Source: Bacillota bacterium
GTDB lineage: Bacteria; Bacillota; UBA4882; UBA10575
DNA length: 55,834 nucleotides
Direction: 5' to 3'
Assembly: GCA_012735195.1 (NCBI GenBank)
Contig: JAAYIC010000056.1
Span: 1-55,834, forward strand
Positions 26,279 to 34,547 of this stretch are shown here, in pieces. The notes beneath the pieces were generated by a model, which worked only from the letters and a program-made list of their open reading frames with translations, was not told where the DNA came from and did not search any database. Both the position numbers and the translations under genes were made by a program. Positions within the stretch are counted from its first letter, which is position 1; every line of letters begins with the position of its first letter.

Positions 26279-27799
26279 TTATACCCGGAGATTAACCCGT
26301 CCCGGCCAGATCGCCTCCTCCCGCATGCCCTCTTCGCTTCCGGTCTCGCTGGAAAATACCGTTTCCCGGCCGTCCATTTCCAGGGCGTCCGCTCCGGACG
26401 AAAAATTCTCCGGCAATAATTGGCCAAAGGAATCGCTCTGCGAACCGGTACCGGTCTGCACATCCACCTGCAACTGATCCACCTGCAGGCCGGCTTCTTG
26501 AAGAGCGGAACGGAGTTCCGGCAGGTTGGCTTCGATCAATGCCTGAACCGTCTGGGATTCAGCGGTAAAACGGGCCGTAACCAAATCCTTCTCAACCACC
26601 AGTGCCAATTGGAGTTTCCCCAGTTCCGGTGGTTGCAGTTCCAGACGCATATGAGCCACGCCGTTTTTCACCATCAGCCTGGCGCCTTGGAGGATCTGGT
26701 TCACTACTTTCTCCGCCACCGGGGACCTTTCGCCCTGGTTGACTTCTTCCGCAACCGGAAGCGCCTCTCCTCTTACCGGGTCCGCCGGTGCGGCGAAAAC
26801 CTCCGGTTCTTCCCTCTTACTTCTAATGGAGGCGTCCATGGCCGCGCGCGTGTTAACTTCCCTTTGGGACTGAAGAAAATCTGCGTCCTTGGCGTCCGCG
26901 GCCGCGTGCGGGTACGCGTTGCCTTTCCCCGGCCCGGAAAAGGCCGTTCTTTCCCCTCCCTTTTCCACCTTTAATTGTTCTAAGGCCGGAGCCGGCTTCT
27001 CCCCTGCCGGCGGGTGCGGGCTGTTTTCCTGTCCCCGACGGCCGGCGGCCGGTTGCGTCTTTGCCCCCTCCGTAGCTGCAGATTGGCTGGAAACGGTAAG
27101 CCCTGAACCGGGGTTCTCAGTTCCGTCCGGGTTTTTCGCCCCTCCGGGTTCGCCGTTCTCATTTGCACCCCGGACAAAGGCAGGCATCTCCATGCTCTCT
27201 GTTACCGTCTCCCCGGCCGGCTCCGCTCCGGCTGCCGACTTTTCTTCAGCAACCGGTACGGCAATACTGGAAACCAACACCGGACCGCCATTTTCTTCCT
27301 GTACGGGTCCGGCTTCCATGGCGGCTACCGGTCTTTCCGTTCCCGCTTCTCTTTCCGTTAAGTTGGGAATGCTTTCACCGGCAAACCCGGCTTCTGCTGT
27401 CACCGGTCCGGTCCGGACAGGATACACGGACCCGTGTTCCCCGTCTTGGTCGCTGTCAACGGACCCGGCCCCGGCTTCCCCTGCCGGTTCCCCGTCCGGG
27501 CCGGCAAGAAAGAAAAACCAGGCGGGATCTACAACCCCGGTGAAATCCCCTTCCTTTTGGTCCGGTCGCGGTTCCGCCGTCTCTTCCTCTTCTATCTTGT
27601 GGGACTTGGCCTGGACGGCAGAATTCCCTCTTTCTTCCTGGAGTTGACAGGTCTCCTGGAAGATCGCCAAAAAACTCCCTTCGCCGGGGCGCGCGCAGTC
27701 CGCTCCCTGCGATCCCTGGGCCGTCTGGGACCGGGGGACACCTTTACTCCCAACGCTGCCGTTGAAAAAGAGCTCTGTCTGGCTCAGTTGATTCATCAT
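26279..27799 (-). CDS. fliK: Flagellar hook-length control protein FliK
   Basis: 506 residues. The first about 380 residues are a low-complexity Glu/Gly/Pro/Ala-rich ruler region. The conserved C-terminal domain reads GVAHMRLELQPPELGKLQLALVVEKDLVTARFTAESQTVQALIEANLPELRSALQEAG. FliK measures hook length and switches FlhB specificity. Several CG runs lie inside the ruler (26843-26853, 26897-26918, 27690-27696). They fall in a part of the protein free to change. Confidence 0.9.
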   Translation of the reverse strand: MMNQLSQTELFFNGSVGSKGVPRSQTAQGSQGADCARPGEGSFLAIFQETCQLQEERGNSAVQAKSHKIEEEETAEPRPDQKEGDFTGVVDPAWFFFLAGPDGEPAGEAGAGSVDSDQDGEHGSVYPVRTGPVTAEAGFAGESIPNLTEREAGTERPVAAMEAGPVQEENGGPVLVSSIAVPVAEEKSAAGAEPAGETVTESMEMPAFVRGANENGEPGGAKNPDGTENPGSGLTVSSQSAATEGAKTQPAAGRRGQENSPHPPAGEKPAPALEQLKVEKGGERTAFSGPGKGNAYPHAAADAKDADFLQSQREVNTRAAMDASIRSKREEPEVFAAPADPVRGEALPVAEEVNQGERSPVAEKVVNQILQGARLMVKNGVAHMRLELQPPELGKLQLALVVEKDLVTARFTAESQTVQALIEANLPELRSALQEAGLQVDQLQVDVQTGTGSQSDSFGQLLPENFSSGADALEMDGRETVFSSETGSEEGMREEAIWPGRVNLRV

Positions 27800-27835
27800 C
27801 CGTCTTTCACCTCCTTTCGCTGGTTTTTATATCCA

Positions 27836-27877
27836 CGTCAGTCTTCCGGAGGGCTTCACCCGCCCCGGCGACTGACG
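27836..27877 (-). repeat. Inverted repeat in the FliK-MotE-like gap
   Basis: Perfect 8-bp arms CGTCAGTC/GACTGACG enclose 26 nt that are partly self-complementary. A second perfect hairpin AGCCCG-CTT-CGGGCT follows at 27928-27942. Both lie in the 176-bp gap before fliK. No T tract. Confidence 0.6.
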
Positions 27878-27975
27878 CCGGTCTCTTCCGGTACTGCCGC
27901 CTGTAAATGTTATTGCCTGTAAGGCCTAGCCCGCTTCGGGCTTCCCCGGCCCGGCAATTTTCAAAAAAAACACCA

Positions 27976-28518
27976 TCAAGGCAGAGTAATTTTATCCAGG
28001 TATTTTGCGCTTTTTTCCGGTGGAAGTGTGTCAAGGATCTTTCCCGCTTTCCGCGGGTCCACCGCAGCCAGGACCGCCACTCCGGTCTCAAAAGCCATTC
28101 CCAAGAGGGCTTCTCCAGCCACCTCCGGCGACATGGCCTCCAAGAGACGGGCAGAGATCTCAACATCCATCGTCTGTACAGCGGCGGCTTCCACTTGCTG
28201 CAAGCGCTTTATTTCCAATTCGTAGCGCCTTTTTTCCGCCGCCCACTCCGCCTCTTTCGCCGCCATCTCTTGCCGCAGGCCGGCCAAGACCTCTTCTTTC
28301 TCAGCCAGCAGTTGTTCCTTCTCCTCTACCTCCTTGACCTGTAAACGTCCTATATTGTAAGCCTCAAAAACATCCTCCCATCCCGGAAACCGGGAAAGGC
28401 CGGCCAAGACCGAAGGCTTTAAGTCAATGACATCCCCTTGGTCAAATATGTACAAGAGGCTACAGACAGATGCGATAAAGAGAAATGCCGTGAGGATACC
28501 CAGTAGATAGCGGAACAT
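27976..28518 (-). CDS. YlxF/MotE-like protein with MgtE-N-like domain
   Basis: 180 residues. A membrane helix near the N-terminus (about 6-25, LLGILTAFLFIASVCSLLYIF) is followed by a coiled coil (about 70-115). A C-terminal MgtE intracellular N-like domain reads ARLLEAMSPEVAGEALLGM and AVDPRKAGKILDTLPPEKSAKYL. MotE-like proteins support the stator or export apparatus, and ylxF occupies this slot between fliJ and fliK in Bacillus. A GTG at 28527 with a 4-bp overlap to fliJ is an equally possible start. Confidence 0.85.
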   Translation of the reverse strand: MFRYLLGILTAFLFIASVCSLLYIFDQGDVIDLKPSVLAGLSRFPGWEDVFEAYNIGRLQVKEVEEKEQLLAEKEEVLAGLRQEMAAKEAEWAAEKRRYELEIKRLQQVEAAAVQTMDVEISARLLEAMSPEVAGEALLGMAFETGVAVLAAVDPRKAGKILDTLPPEKSAKYLDKITLP

Positions 28519-28523
28519 ACCTG

Positions 28524-28961
28524 TCACCTCTTTTCCTCGTAAAGCCGGGTAATCCCGATTTCGTCCAATCTTTTTTGTTCCTGTTGCAGGTATTCCTTGT
28601 ACGCCCGCTCAGTAAAGCGTTCTTTCAGTTTGTCCATAATCTTCCTTTCTTTGCTGGCGGCTACCAGTACCTGCCTGGCTTTTTCCACCTCTTTCTCCTG
28701 GAGCAACTCCCTGTTCCGGGCATCCGTCCTTTTGTGCCGCACATAGGTGAGGTAAGTACTCCCATGCTCCAGAAGAGAGGGGTCAATGCGGCCGGTGCCA
28801 AACTCCTCCATGATCCTCTCCTGCCGCCTGGTTCTCTCTTCCCAGGCCACCACTTCGTTATGGATCCGGGATAACCGTACCTGTTCTGATCTCAGCCGGA
28901 TCTGGCAGTTCTCTTCCCGGTGTTTCCGCAGGTTTAAGATGGGTTGAAAACGGAATTTCAC
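28524..28961 (-). CDS. fliJ: Flagellar export chaperone FliJ
   Basis: 145 residues that are almost entirely coiled coil. It begins with the typical KFRFQPILNLRKHREEN and ends in QEQKRLDEIGI. FliJ escorts substrates to FlhA and FliI. The start is GTG. Its gap to fliI is occupied by REP-like sequence. Confidence 0.92.
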   Translation of the reverse strand: MKFRFQPILNLRKHREENCQIRLRSEQVRLSRIHNEVVAWEERTRRQERIMEEFGTGRIDPSLLEHGSTYLTYVRHKRTDARNRELLQEKEVEKARQVLVAASKERKIMDKLKERFTERAYKEYLQQEQKRLDEIGITRLYEEKR

Positions 28962-28990
28962 TCTTTGCCGCCTCCCTGTTTTCTCGAGGC

Positions 28991-29015
28991 GAGACAGGGG
29001 ACGGTTCCCTGTCTC
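28991..29015. repeat. REP-like hairpin, copy 1 (fliI-fliJ junction)
   Basis: Arms GAGACAGGG/CCCTGTCTC around GACGGTT. The ACAGGGGACGGTTCC core resembles a REP-like repeat I know from Clostridia and other bacteria; I could not search for copies. It lies between fliI and the fliJ start, and a CG run follows at 29021-29027. Confidence 0.75.
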
Positions 29016-29038
29016 ACTCTCGCGCGTGCCATTGTTTC

Positions 29039-30448
29039 TTATCGAGACAGAGTGTCTCGCTCTCGAGACAGGGGCCCGTCCCCTGTCTCGCCTGTCTCGC
29101 CCGCCATCAGCTCAAGAAGGGCCTCTTTTGTCTCGTCAAAAGCGGTTTTTTCATCAACCTTCTGGCATAAAAATTCTTTAAAAACCGGATAAACCCGGAT
29201 TGCCTGGTCGATCCGGGGGTTGCTCCCCGCAACATAAGCGCCGATATTGATCAGATCCTCATTGGTTCTGTAAACCGCCAAGAGTTCCCGGAAACGCGCA
29301 GCCGCTTCCTGGTGTTCTTCAGAAACCAAATCAATCATCAAACGGCTGACACTGGCCAATATATCAATAGCCGGATAATGGTTCTCATGGGCCAAAGCAC
29401 GGGAGAGGGTAATATGCCCGTCCAGAATTCCCCGGACGGCGTCGGCCACCGGTTCATTCATGTCATCGCCTTCAACCAGCACCGTATATAAGGCTGTAAT
29501 ACTGCCTTTCCGCGCGGTTCCGGAACGTTCCAGCAACCGGGGGAGGAGAGCGAAAACCGAAGGCGTGTAACCGCGGGTGGCCGGCGGTTCACCGATGGCC
29601 AACCCCACTTCCCGCTGGGCCAGGGCGATCCGGGTAACCGAATCCATCATCAACATCACATCCAACCCCTGATCCCTGAAGTATTCGGCGATGGCCGTTG
29701 CAGCGAGGGCCCCTTTGATCCGGACCAGGGAAGGCCGGTCCGAGGTGGCAGCCACCACCACCGAACGTTTCAACCCTTCTTCTCCCAGGTCTTTCTCGAT
29801 AAACTCCCGGACTTCCCGCCCGCGCTCACCAATCAGACCGATGACGTTCACATCCGCCGAGGTGTTCCTGGCGATCATCCCCAAAAGCGTACTCTTTCCC
29901 ACCCCGCTGCCGGCAAAGATTCCCAAGCGCTGACCTTTGCCACAAGTCAACAGGGCGTCGACCGCCCGGATCCCAAGGCTTAAAGGTTCACGGATCCGTG
30001 AACGTTCCAAGGCATTTGGGGCGGGAGCCTCCAGGGGATAGTAGGTTTCCCCTTTGACGGGCCCCTTCCCGTCCATGGGGATCCCCAGCCCGTTAACGAC
30101 CCGGCCCAAAAGGTCCCAGCCGACACGGACCTCCAATTTTTTCCCCAGGGCGAGAATCTCCGCACCGGGGCCGACCTGTTCCATTTCTCCCAGGGGCAGG
30201 AGAAGAACCCTTCCTTCCCGGAAGCCCACTACTTCAGCGAGGGTTCCTCCGTTGACCGCCGGTTGCAAGAGGCAGGCTTCGTTGAGAAAAACCGGCGGCC
30301 CGGCCGCCTCCACGGTAAGGCCGACCACTTTTTGCACCCGGCCAAGCCGGCGTAGAGTTTCCACCCGTTCCAAGACTTTACTGTAACGCGCCGCAGAAAA
30401 CGGCTCCGGCTTTGTGCTTGCAGTTGTTTTTCGCATCCCGGTCGTCAC
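29039..30448 (-). CDS. fliI: Flagellum-specific ATPase FliI
   Basis: 469 residues. F1-ATPase-like with the Walker A GIFAGSGVGKSTLLGMIA, Walker B-like DVMLMMDSVTRIALAQREVGLAIGEPPATRGYTPSVFALLPRLLERSG, and a C-terminal helical domain. It drives substrate release for export together with FliH and FliJ. The start is a GTG overlapping fliH by 4 bp. The last about 20 residues (GETGETGDGPLSRERDTLSR) are encoded by REP-like sequence and look like an appended tail. Confidence 0.95.
   Translation of the reverse strand: MTTGMRKTTASTKPEPFSAARYSKVLERVETLRRLGRVQKVVGLTVEAAGPPVFLNEACLLQPAVNGGTLAEVVGFREGRVLLLPLGEMEQVGPGAEILALGKKLEVRVGWDLLGRVVNGLGIPMDGKGPVKGETYYPLEAPAPNALERSRIREPLSLGIRAVDALLTCGKGQRLGIFAGSGVGKSTLLGMIARNTSADVNVIGLIGERGREVREFIEKDLGEEGLKRSVVVAATSDRPSLVRIKGALAATAIAEYFRDQGLDVMLMMDSVTRIALAQREVGLAIGEPPATRGYTPSVFALLPRLLERSGTARKGSITALYTVLVEGDDMNEPVADAVRGILDGHITLSRALAHENHYPAIDILASVSRLMIDLVSEEHQEAAARFRELLAVYRTNEDLINIGAYVAGSNPRIDQAIRVYPVFKEFLCQKVDEKTAFDETKEALLELMAGETGETGDGPLSRERDTLSR
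29043..29099. repeat. REP-like hairpins, copies 2 and 3 (inside fliI 3' end)
   Basis: Two hairpins lie in tandem. One is CGAGACA-gag-TGTCTCG (29043-29059). The other has perfect 11-bp arms CGAGACAGGGG/CCCCTGTCTCG with a 5-nt loop (29064-29090), followed by a partial repeat CCTGTCTCG. They lie in the coding strand of fliI and supply its last residues. Confidence 0.8.
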
Positions 30449-31338
30449 TGCCCCACCGCCTCTTCCTTTAAAGCCTGGGCTATCTTCTTCAGTTGTTCCC
30501 TAATCCTCCCGTCGACCTGCCCCAGGTCGGTCTGAAAAACAAAATCCCCCTTTTTTAGGGAAGAATCCGCCACCACCCGTACAGGTGGTGATTCGGATAA
30601 GATCTCTCTAACCGTTCCCAACTGCAGGACCACGAATTCTTCATCTTCCGGAGCAACCCGCAGGACAACTTCTTTCGCCCCGGCCACCCTTTCCACGGCT
30701 TTTCTCACCATCTGCATCCAGACATCCGGGGACTGGTTAATCCTTTCGGCAATTATTTTTTCGGCAATTTCCACTGCTAACTTGAGTATCTCTACCTCGG
30801 ATTCCTGAATCCGTGCTCTTCTTTCCGCCTCGGCCTGCTCACGCAGGCGAAGGCTCTCCTCTTCCGCCTCCCGGCGCACCTGCTCGGCGGCGGCCAATTT
30901 TTCGCTGTATTCCGCGGCCGCCTCTTCCCTTCCAGCGCGGAGACCCTCTTCAAAACCGGCGGCATACGCCTCCTCCCGGATCTTTTCCCGTTCTTGCTCC
31001 GCCTCACCCAGGATCCTTCTCCGTTCTTCCTCTGCCTCCCGGCGTAATTTTTCCACCTCTTCCCGGGCTGACCTCAGTAACGCGACTGCTTCCTCCTGCG
31101 CACGGGCTTGGAGGTCTTCCGCACCGCTCCGGGTCTTTACGACCCCCTCTTCCCTCCGGAGCCCGCGGTCTTCGCGCCCTCCAGGTGACACCGGCCCGGC
31201 CGGGCCTCTTTTTTTTTCCTCTTTTCTCTTCTTCTCCGCATCCCTCATGATCGCCGTTGCATCCGGCGAATCAACCAGCCGGAATTCCCGGCGTATCCGG
31301 GGGGATTTAAAGACGCGGCCGCTAGACAATGATCTCAT
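30445..31338 (-). CDS. fliH: FliI regulator/stator protein FliH
   Basis: About 297 residues. A long Glu/Arg/Ala-rich coiled coil (about 60-190) is followed by a globular C-terminal domain (VEIAEKIIAERINQSP, then VVLRVAPEDEEF and VVADSSLKKGDFVFQTDLGQVDGRIREQL). The C-terminal part is the V-type stalk-like region that contacts FliI. The ATG at 31338 overlaps fliG by 17 bp with GGAGAGG very close; a TTG three codons later (31329) has better spacing and may be the true start. It is longer than typical FliH because of the coiled coil. Confidence 0.9.
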   Translation of the reverse strand: MRSLSSGRVFKSPRIRREFRLVDSPDATAIMRDAEKKRKEEKKRGPAGPVSPGGREDRGLRREEGVVKTRSGAEDLQARAQEEAVALLRSAREEVEKLRREAEEERRRILGEAEQEREKIREEAYAAGFEEGLRAGREEAAAEYSEKLAAAEQVRREAEEESLRLREQAEAERRARIQESEVEILKLAVEIAEKIIAERINQSPDVWMQMVRKAVERVAGAKEVVLRVAPEDEEFVVLQLGTVREILSESPPVRVVADSSLKKGDFVFQTDLGQVDGRIREQLKKIAQALKEEAVGQ

Positions 31339-32332
31339 CCTCTCCGCCACGGGCAATGATTATCTCTCCGCTCTCATCCAGTTGCCGGATGATATTGACA
31401 ATCTTCTGTTGTGCTTCTTCCACATCGCGGAGGCGGACCGGACCCATCAAACTGATATCTTCCTTCAACATCTCCACAGCACGTTTGGAAATATTCTTAA
31501 AGATGCGGTTGGTCACATCTTCGCTGGCGGTCTTCAGGGCCAGGGCCAGATCTTTCAGATCCACTTCCCTGAGGACTCTCTGGATCGAACGGTCATCCAG
31601 GGTAACGATGTTCTCAAAGATAAACATCCGTTTTTTGATTTCTTCCGCCAGTTCCGGATCTTCCTCTTCCAAGGATTCGATGATGGTTTTTTCGGTTCCC
31701 CTGTCGACCCGGTTAAGAATAGCCACTGCGCTTTCCACGCCGCCGGCCATATTGAAATCCTGTAGAACAAAGGAAGAAAGCCTCTTCTCTAAAACCGCTT
31801 CAATCTCCTTGAGCACCTCCGGAGATGTCCGGTCCATGGTGGCAATCCGTTTGGCCACCTCCACTTGCTGGGTGGCGGGAAGTGCGGAAAGAATGGCTCC
31901 TGCTTGCTCCGGATGGAGATACGACATGATTAACGCGATGGTCTGCGGGTGTTCATTCTGGATAAAGTTTAAAAGCTGTGACGGCTCGGTTTTCCGGGCA
32001 AAATCAAAGGGCCTGATCTGCAGGGAACTGACGAGTTTTTCAATAATACCGCTGGCTCTCGTCGGCCCCAGGGCTTTTTCCAGCATCTCTTTGGCATAAT
32101 CAATGCCGCCGACAGCCAGATAATTCTGGGCCAAACATAATTCATAAAACTCTTGCAACACAGCTTCTTTAATATCCGGTTCCACCCGGCGCATATTGGC
32201 AATCTCCAGAGTAATGTCTTCGATATCATCTTCGTCCAGGTGTTTCAAGACCTGCGCTGAAATCTCCGAACCCAACGAGATAAGCAAGACGGCGGTTTTT
32301 TGTCTTCCTGTCAAATCGCGGCTCTGTGCCAT
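31322..32332 (-). CDS. fliG: Flagellar motor switch protein FliG
   Basis: 336 residues with N, middle and C domains. The middle has the EHPQTIALIMSYLHPEQAGAILSALP motif. The C domain has the charged torque helix (DRSIQRVLREVDLKDLALALKTASEDVTNRIFKNISKRA). It contacts MotA and FliF. The start is an ATG 30 bp after fliF, with GGAG upstream. No anomaly. Confidence 0.97.
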   Translation of the reverse strand: MAQSRDLTGRQKTAVLLISLGSEISAQVLKHLDEDDIEDITLEIANMRRVEPDIKEAVLQEFYELCLAQNYLAVGGIDYAKEMLEKALGPTRASGIIEKLVSSLQIRPFDFARKTEPSQLLNFIQNEHPQTIALIMSYLHPEQAGAILSALPATQQVEVAKRIATMDRTSPEVLKEIEAVLEKRLSSFVLQDFNMAGGVESAVAILNRVDRGTEKTIIESLEEEDPELAEEIKKRMFIFENIVTLDDRSIQRVLREVDLKDLALALKTASEDVTNRIFKNISKRAVEMLKEDISLMGPVRLRDVEEAQQKIVNIIRQLDESGEIIIARGGEDEIIV

Positions 32333-32362
32333 ATTTCCACTCCCTAACCCGCGCGTACGCGC

Positions 32363-33859
32363 CTAATCCTCCAACATCCAAGTCTTAAGCAAAGCGGCTA
32401 CGTCTTCCGGTTTCTCCCTGGCCAATTTCTGTAAGAATTCCTGCCGCTGCCGGCGCCGCTTCTCTTCGGTGGAGAGTTCTTCGTCCTCTAGGGCGGCGGC
32501 TGCTTCCTCTTCATCACCAACCACCATGTCGACGGCAACCGGCTGGCGCGTCGAACCCAATATCCTCCAAATAAAAACTGTCCCCAGCAATATCACCAAG
32601 AGTAAACCCGCCCAGTTAACCACCGCCTGCCAGGGAAAGGGTTCCGGTTCGGCATGGAAAACCTCAGGTTCGGCAAAAGGCATACTGACCACCGAAATGG
32701 TATCGCCCCTGGCCATATCATAGCCAACGGCAGCGGCGGTCAGCTCTTCAATCTGGGCCTGCAACACCGGGGACAACTCCTGCCCAATCAAGAGGGCCAC
32801 ATTAACCCTTTCCACCCGCCCGGGTGTTTTTATCATGTGCTCCTCAATGCGGTCGATTTCATAATTGACAATTCTCTCTTCCCGGCTGTAAACGGCCTCC
32901 TGGTCATCGCCGAAACGGTATTCGGTGATGTTGGAGTCCGTTCCGGGGATCCCAATTGGCCGTACTCCCCCTTGCCCTTCGTAAGCTTCGCTGATCTCCT
33001 GTTCACTTCGGGGAACCCCCCGGGTGCCAAAGGTTTCTTTTTTTATCTCCTGTTGGTCAAAGTTCATCTCCACACTCACCGTGGCCGCTACTTGCCTCAA
33101 GCCAAAGGCTTTGCCCAACAGTCTTTCTAAACTTCTTTCCAAATCCTTTTCCAAAGCACGCTTGGCGGCGTAATGATCCTCAAACCACGAAACGCCGGTG
33201 TTCTCTTTTTGCAAGGCTTCGGTCAGGTCGTTGGCGAAATTATCGATAATCGTTATGTTTTCCACCGACATCCCCACGACCGTCCCGGCCACCAGGTTGG
33301 CGATGGCTGAGATCTGGCGGGGAGAAAGGATATCCGGCGCCGCCAGTCTCAAAGTAATGGCTGCGGAAGGCGGTTTTACTTCATCCCAAAAAACCGGTTC
33401 TTGATCCGGAAGGTCCAAAATGACATGGGCATCCAAAATACCGTCGATCTCCCGGAGAGTACGGCGGATTTCGCTCTGCAAAGCCCGTTGGTAATTTACC
33501 TGGTTCAAAAAGTGGGTTGTCCCCAGGCTGGTCCGGTCAAAGATCTCCCAGCCCACGATCCCCCCTTTGGGGATGCCGGCCTTCATCAACTCCGCCCGTA
33601 CTTCTGAGGCGTTTGGCACATAAAGTGCATCCTTGACCTTCCGGTAGGGTATATTCATCTCCCGCAGACTACCGATGATCTCATCCTGTTCAATTTGGGA
33701 GAGGTTGCCATAAAGCAATTCATAATCAACCTTGCTGATCTGGTAAACAAAAAAACTAAAAACGGATAAAAACAGGAGCGTCCCGCCGATCAAGGTCAGG
33801 CGCTTCCGCTTATCCATTTTTAACCAGATCTGCCGTATCTGCTCCCATAATTTCTCCAC
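32363..33859 (-). CDS. fliF: Flagellar MS-ring protein FliF
   Basis: 498 residues. Two membrane helices flank the periplasmic ring-building domains: one at about 22-42 and one near 415-435 (VVNWAGLLLVILLGTVFIW). The C-terminal cytoplasmic tail (EFLQKLAREKPEDVAALLKTWMLED) binds FliG. It is the base of the basal body. The start is GTG. CG tracts flank the gene on both sides (32351-32362 and 33989-33999). Confidence 0.96.
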   Translation of the reverse strand: MEKLWEQIRQIWLKMDKRKRLTLIGGTLLFLSVFSFFVYQISKVDYELLYGNLSQIEQDEIIGSLREMNIPYRKVKDALYVPNASEVRAELMKAGIPKGGIVGWEIFDRTSLGTTHFLNQVNYQRALQSEIRRTLREIDGILDAHVILDLPDQEPVFWDEVKPPSAAITLRLAAPDILSPRQISAIANLVAGTVVGMSVENITIIDNFANDLTEALQKENTGVSWFEDHYAAKRALEKDLERSLERLLGKAFGLRQVAATVSVEMNFDQQEIKKETFGTRGVPRSEQEISEAYEGQGGVRPIGIPGTDSNITEYRFGDDQEAVYSREERIVNYEIDRIEEHMIKTPGRVERVNVALLIGQELSPVLQAQIEELTAAAVGYDMARGDTISVVSMPFAEPEVFHAEPEPFPWQAVVNWAGLLLVILLGTVFIWRILGSTRQPVAVDMVVGDEEEAAAALEDEELSTEEKRRRQRQEFLQKLAREKPEDVAALLKTWMLED

Positions 33860-33906
33860 TATCCGTTTCCCTCCTTAAGAAGGGATATATCGCGCCCCTC
33901 CGGTCT

Positions 33907-33980
33907 GTACTCTTCTGAGTACTATCTCCCGCGTAGACCACGCTCACACTCCCGGCACGGGGTAAAACCCCGTCTGCCGG
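33907..33980 (-). repeat. Inverted repeats in the fliE-fliF gap
   Basis: A perfect hairpin GTACTC-TTCT-GAGTAC (33907-33922) is followed by a larger one. The larger has outer arms CCGGC/GCCGG and inner arms ACGGGG/CCCCGT around TAAAA (33952-33980). A CG tract follows at 33989-33999. No T tract on the minus strand, so these look like intercistronic hairpins. Confidence 0.65.
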
Positions 33981-33988
33981 CGCTATCT

Positions 33989-33999
33989 CGCGCGCGCAC
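33989..33999. repeat. CG tract in the fliE-fliF gap
   Basis: An 11-bp alternating run cgcgcgcgcac lies just after the hairpin at 33952-33980, about 40 bp past the fliE stop. It belongs to the family of CG tracts. Confidence 0.75.
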
Positions 34000-34037
34000 T
34001 ACGCATCACGCCGCCATCACCGGCGGGTAAATAACCT

Positions 34038-34346
34038 TTACACCGTCATCCGCATAAACTCTTGGTATGCCTCGAGCAGCCTGTTTCGTATCTGGACCGT
34101 TAGTTCCAGGGCCAAAGCGGCTTTCTCCGCGGCAATCGTTACCTCATGGATATTTTCTACGGTACCCGCGGCCAGTTGCCGGTCGAGCTTGTCCGCTTGT
34201 AACTGCAGGTCATTGACATGGCGCAAGGCATCGCTGAAAACCTGACGAAAGCTCTTTCCGCCCTCGGCCGGCTGGGGTTGAATCTGTCGCGCGCCCGCGC
34301 GCGCCCCCGTCGCCCGCAAAAAAGCTGTCGCCGGATCAATCCTCAT
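34038..34346 (-). CDS. fliE: Flagellar hook-basal body connector FliE
   Basis: 102 residues with the C-terminal FliE signature VTIAAEKAALALELTVQIRNRLLEAYQEFMRM. FliE joins the MS ring to the rod. The ATG at 34346 follows AGAGGTG. Near the N-terminus, residues GARAGAR are read from a CG tract at 34288-34308 (cgcgcgcccgcgcgcgcccc). This lies in the flexible leader before the helical core, as if inserted where it does no harm. Confidence 0.92.
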   Translation of the reverse strand: MRIDPATAFLRATGARAGARQIQPQPAEGGKSFRQVFSDALRHVNDLQLQADKLDRQLAAGTVENIHEVTIAAEKAALALELTVQIRNRLLEAYQEFMRMTV

Positions 34347-34355
34347 GGCTCTCAC

Positions 34356-34547
34356 CTCTTTGCCGCCATAAAATAATTACCCACGAAATGAAAAAGGCGT
34401 AAACGCCAATCCTTTGGCAATTACTCCAGAACGTCCTTTTCCCTCCGTGGGCAGGTATCACCTGTTGATAAACTTTGCGTAGGCAAATTTCTCTTCCCGC
34501 ATGCGGGGCGGTCTACCAAATCCGGCCTATGCGTTTATTCAGGTGTT
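34356..34547 (-). promoter_or_regulatory. Candidate structured regulatory RNA between flgC and fliE
   Basis: The gap folds into two domains on the minus strand. Domain 1 stacks CACCTG/CAGGTG (34545-34540 with 34464-34459), ATAAAC/GTTTAT (34538-34533 with 34473-34468) and GCATAGGC/GCCTACGC with one mismatch (34532-34525 with 34484-34477). A CCCGCATGCGGG hairpin sits at the tip. Domain 2 is closed by CCCACG/CGTGGG (34451-34446 with 34385-34380). Inside it, GCCAA-AGGA-TTGGC and GGCG-TTTA-CGCC-TTTTT share bases, so only one can form. GAAAAGG (34441-34435) can also pair with CCTTTTT (34397-34391). This resembles a riboswitch with a terminator choice. I do not recognise a known family. Confidence 0.5.

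Noticed and set aside
34377-34547. c-di-GMP riboswitch in the flgC-fliE gap
   Set aside because: The conserved core of the class I or II aptamer (e.g. the GCAAAC...GGACGCAAAG pattern) is absent, so only an unassigned structured RNA is claimed.
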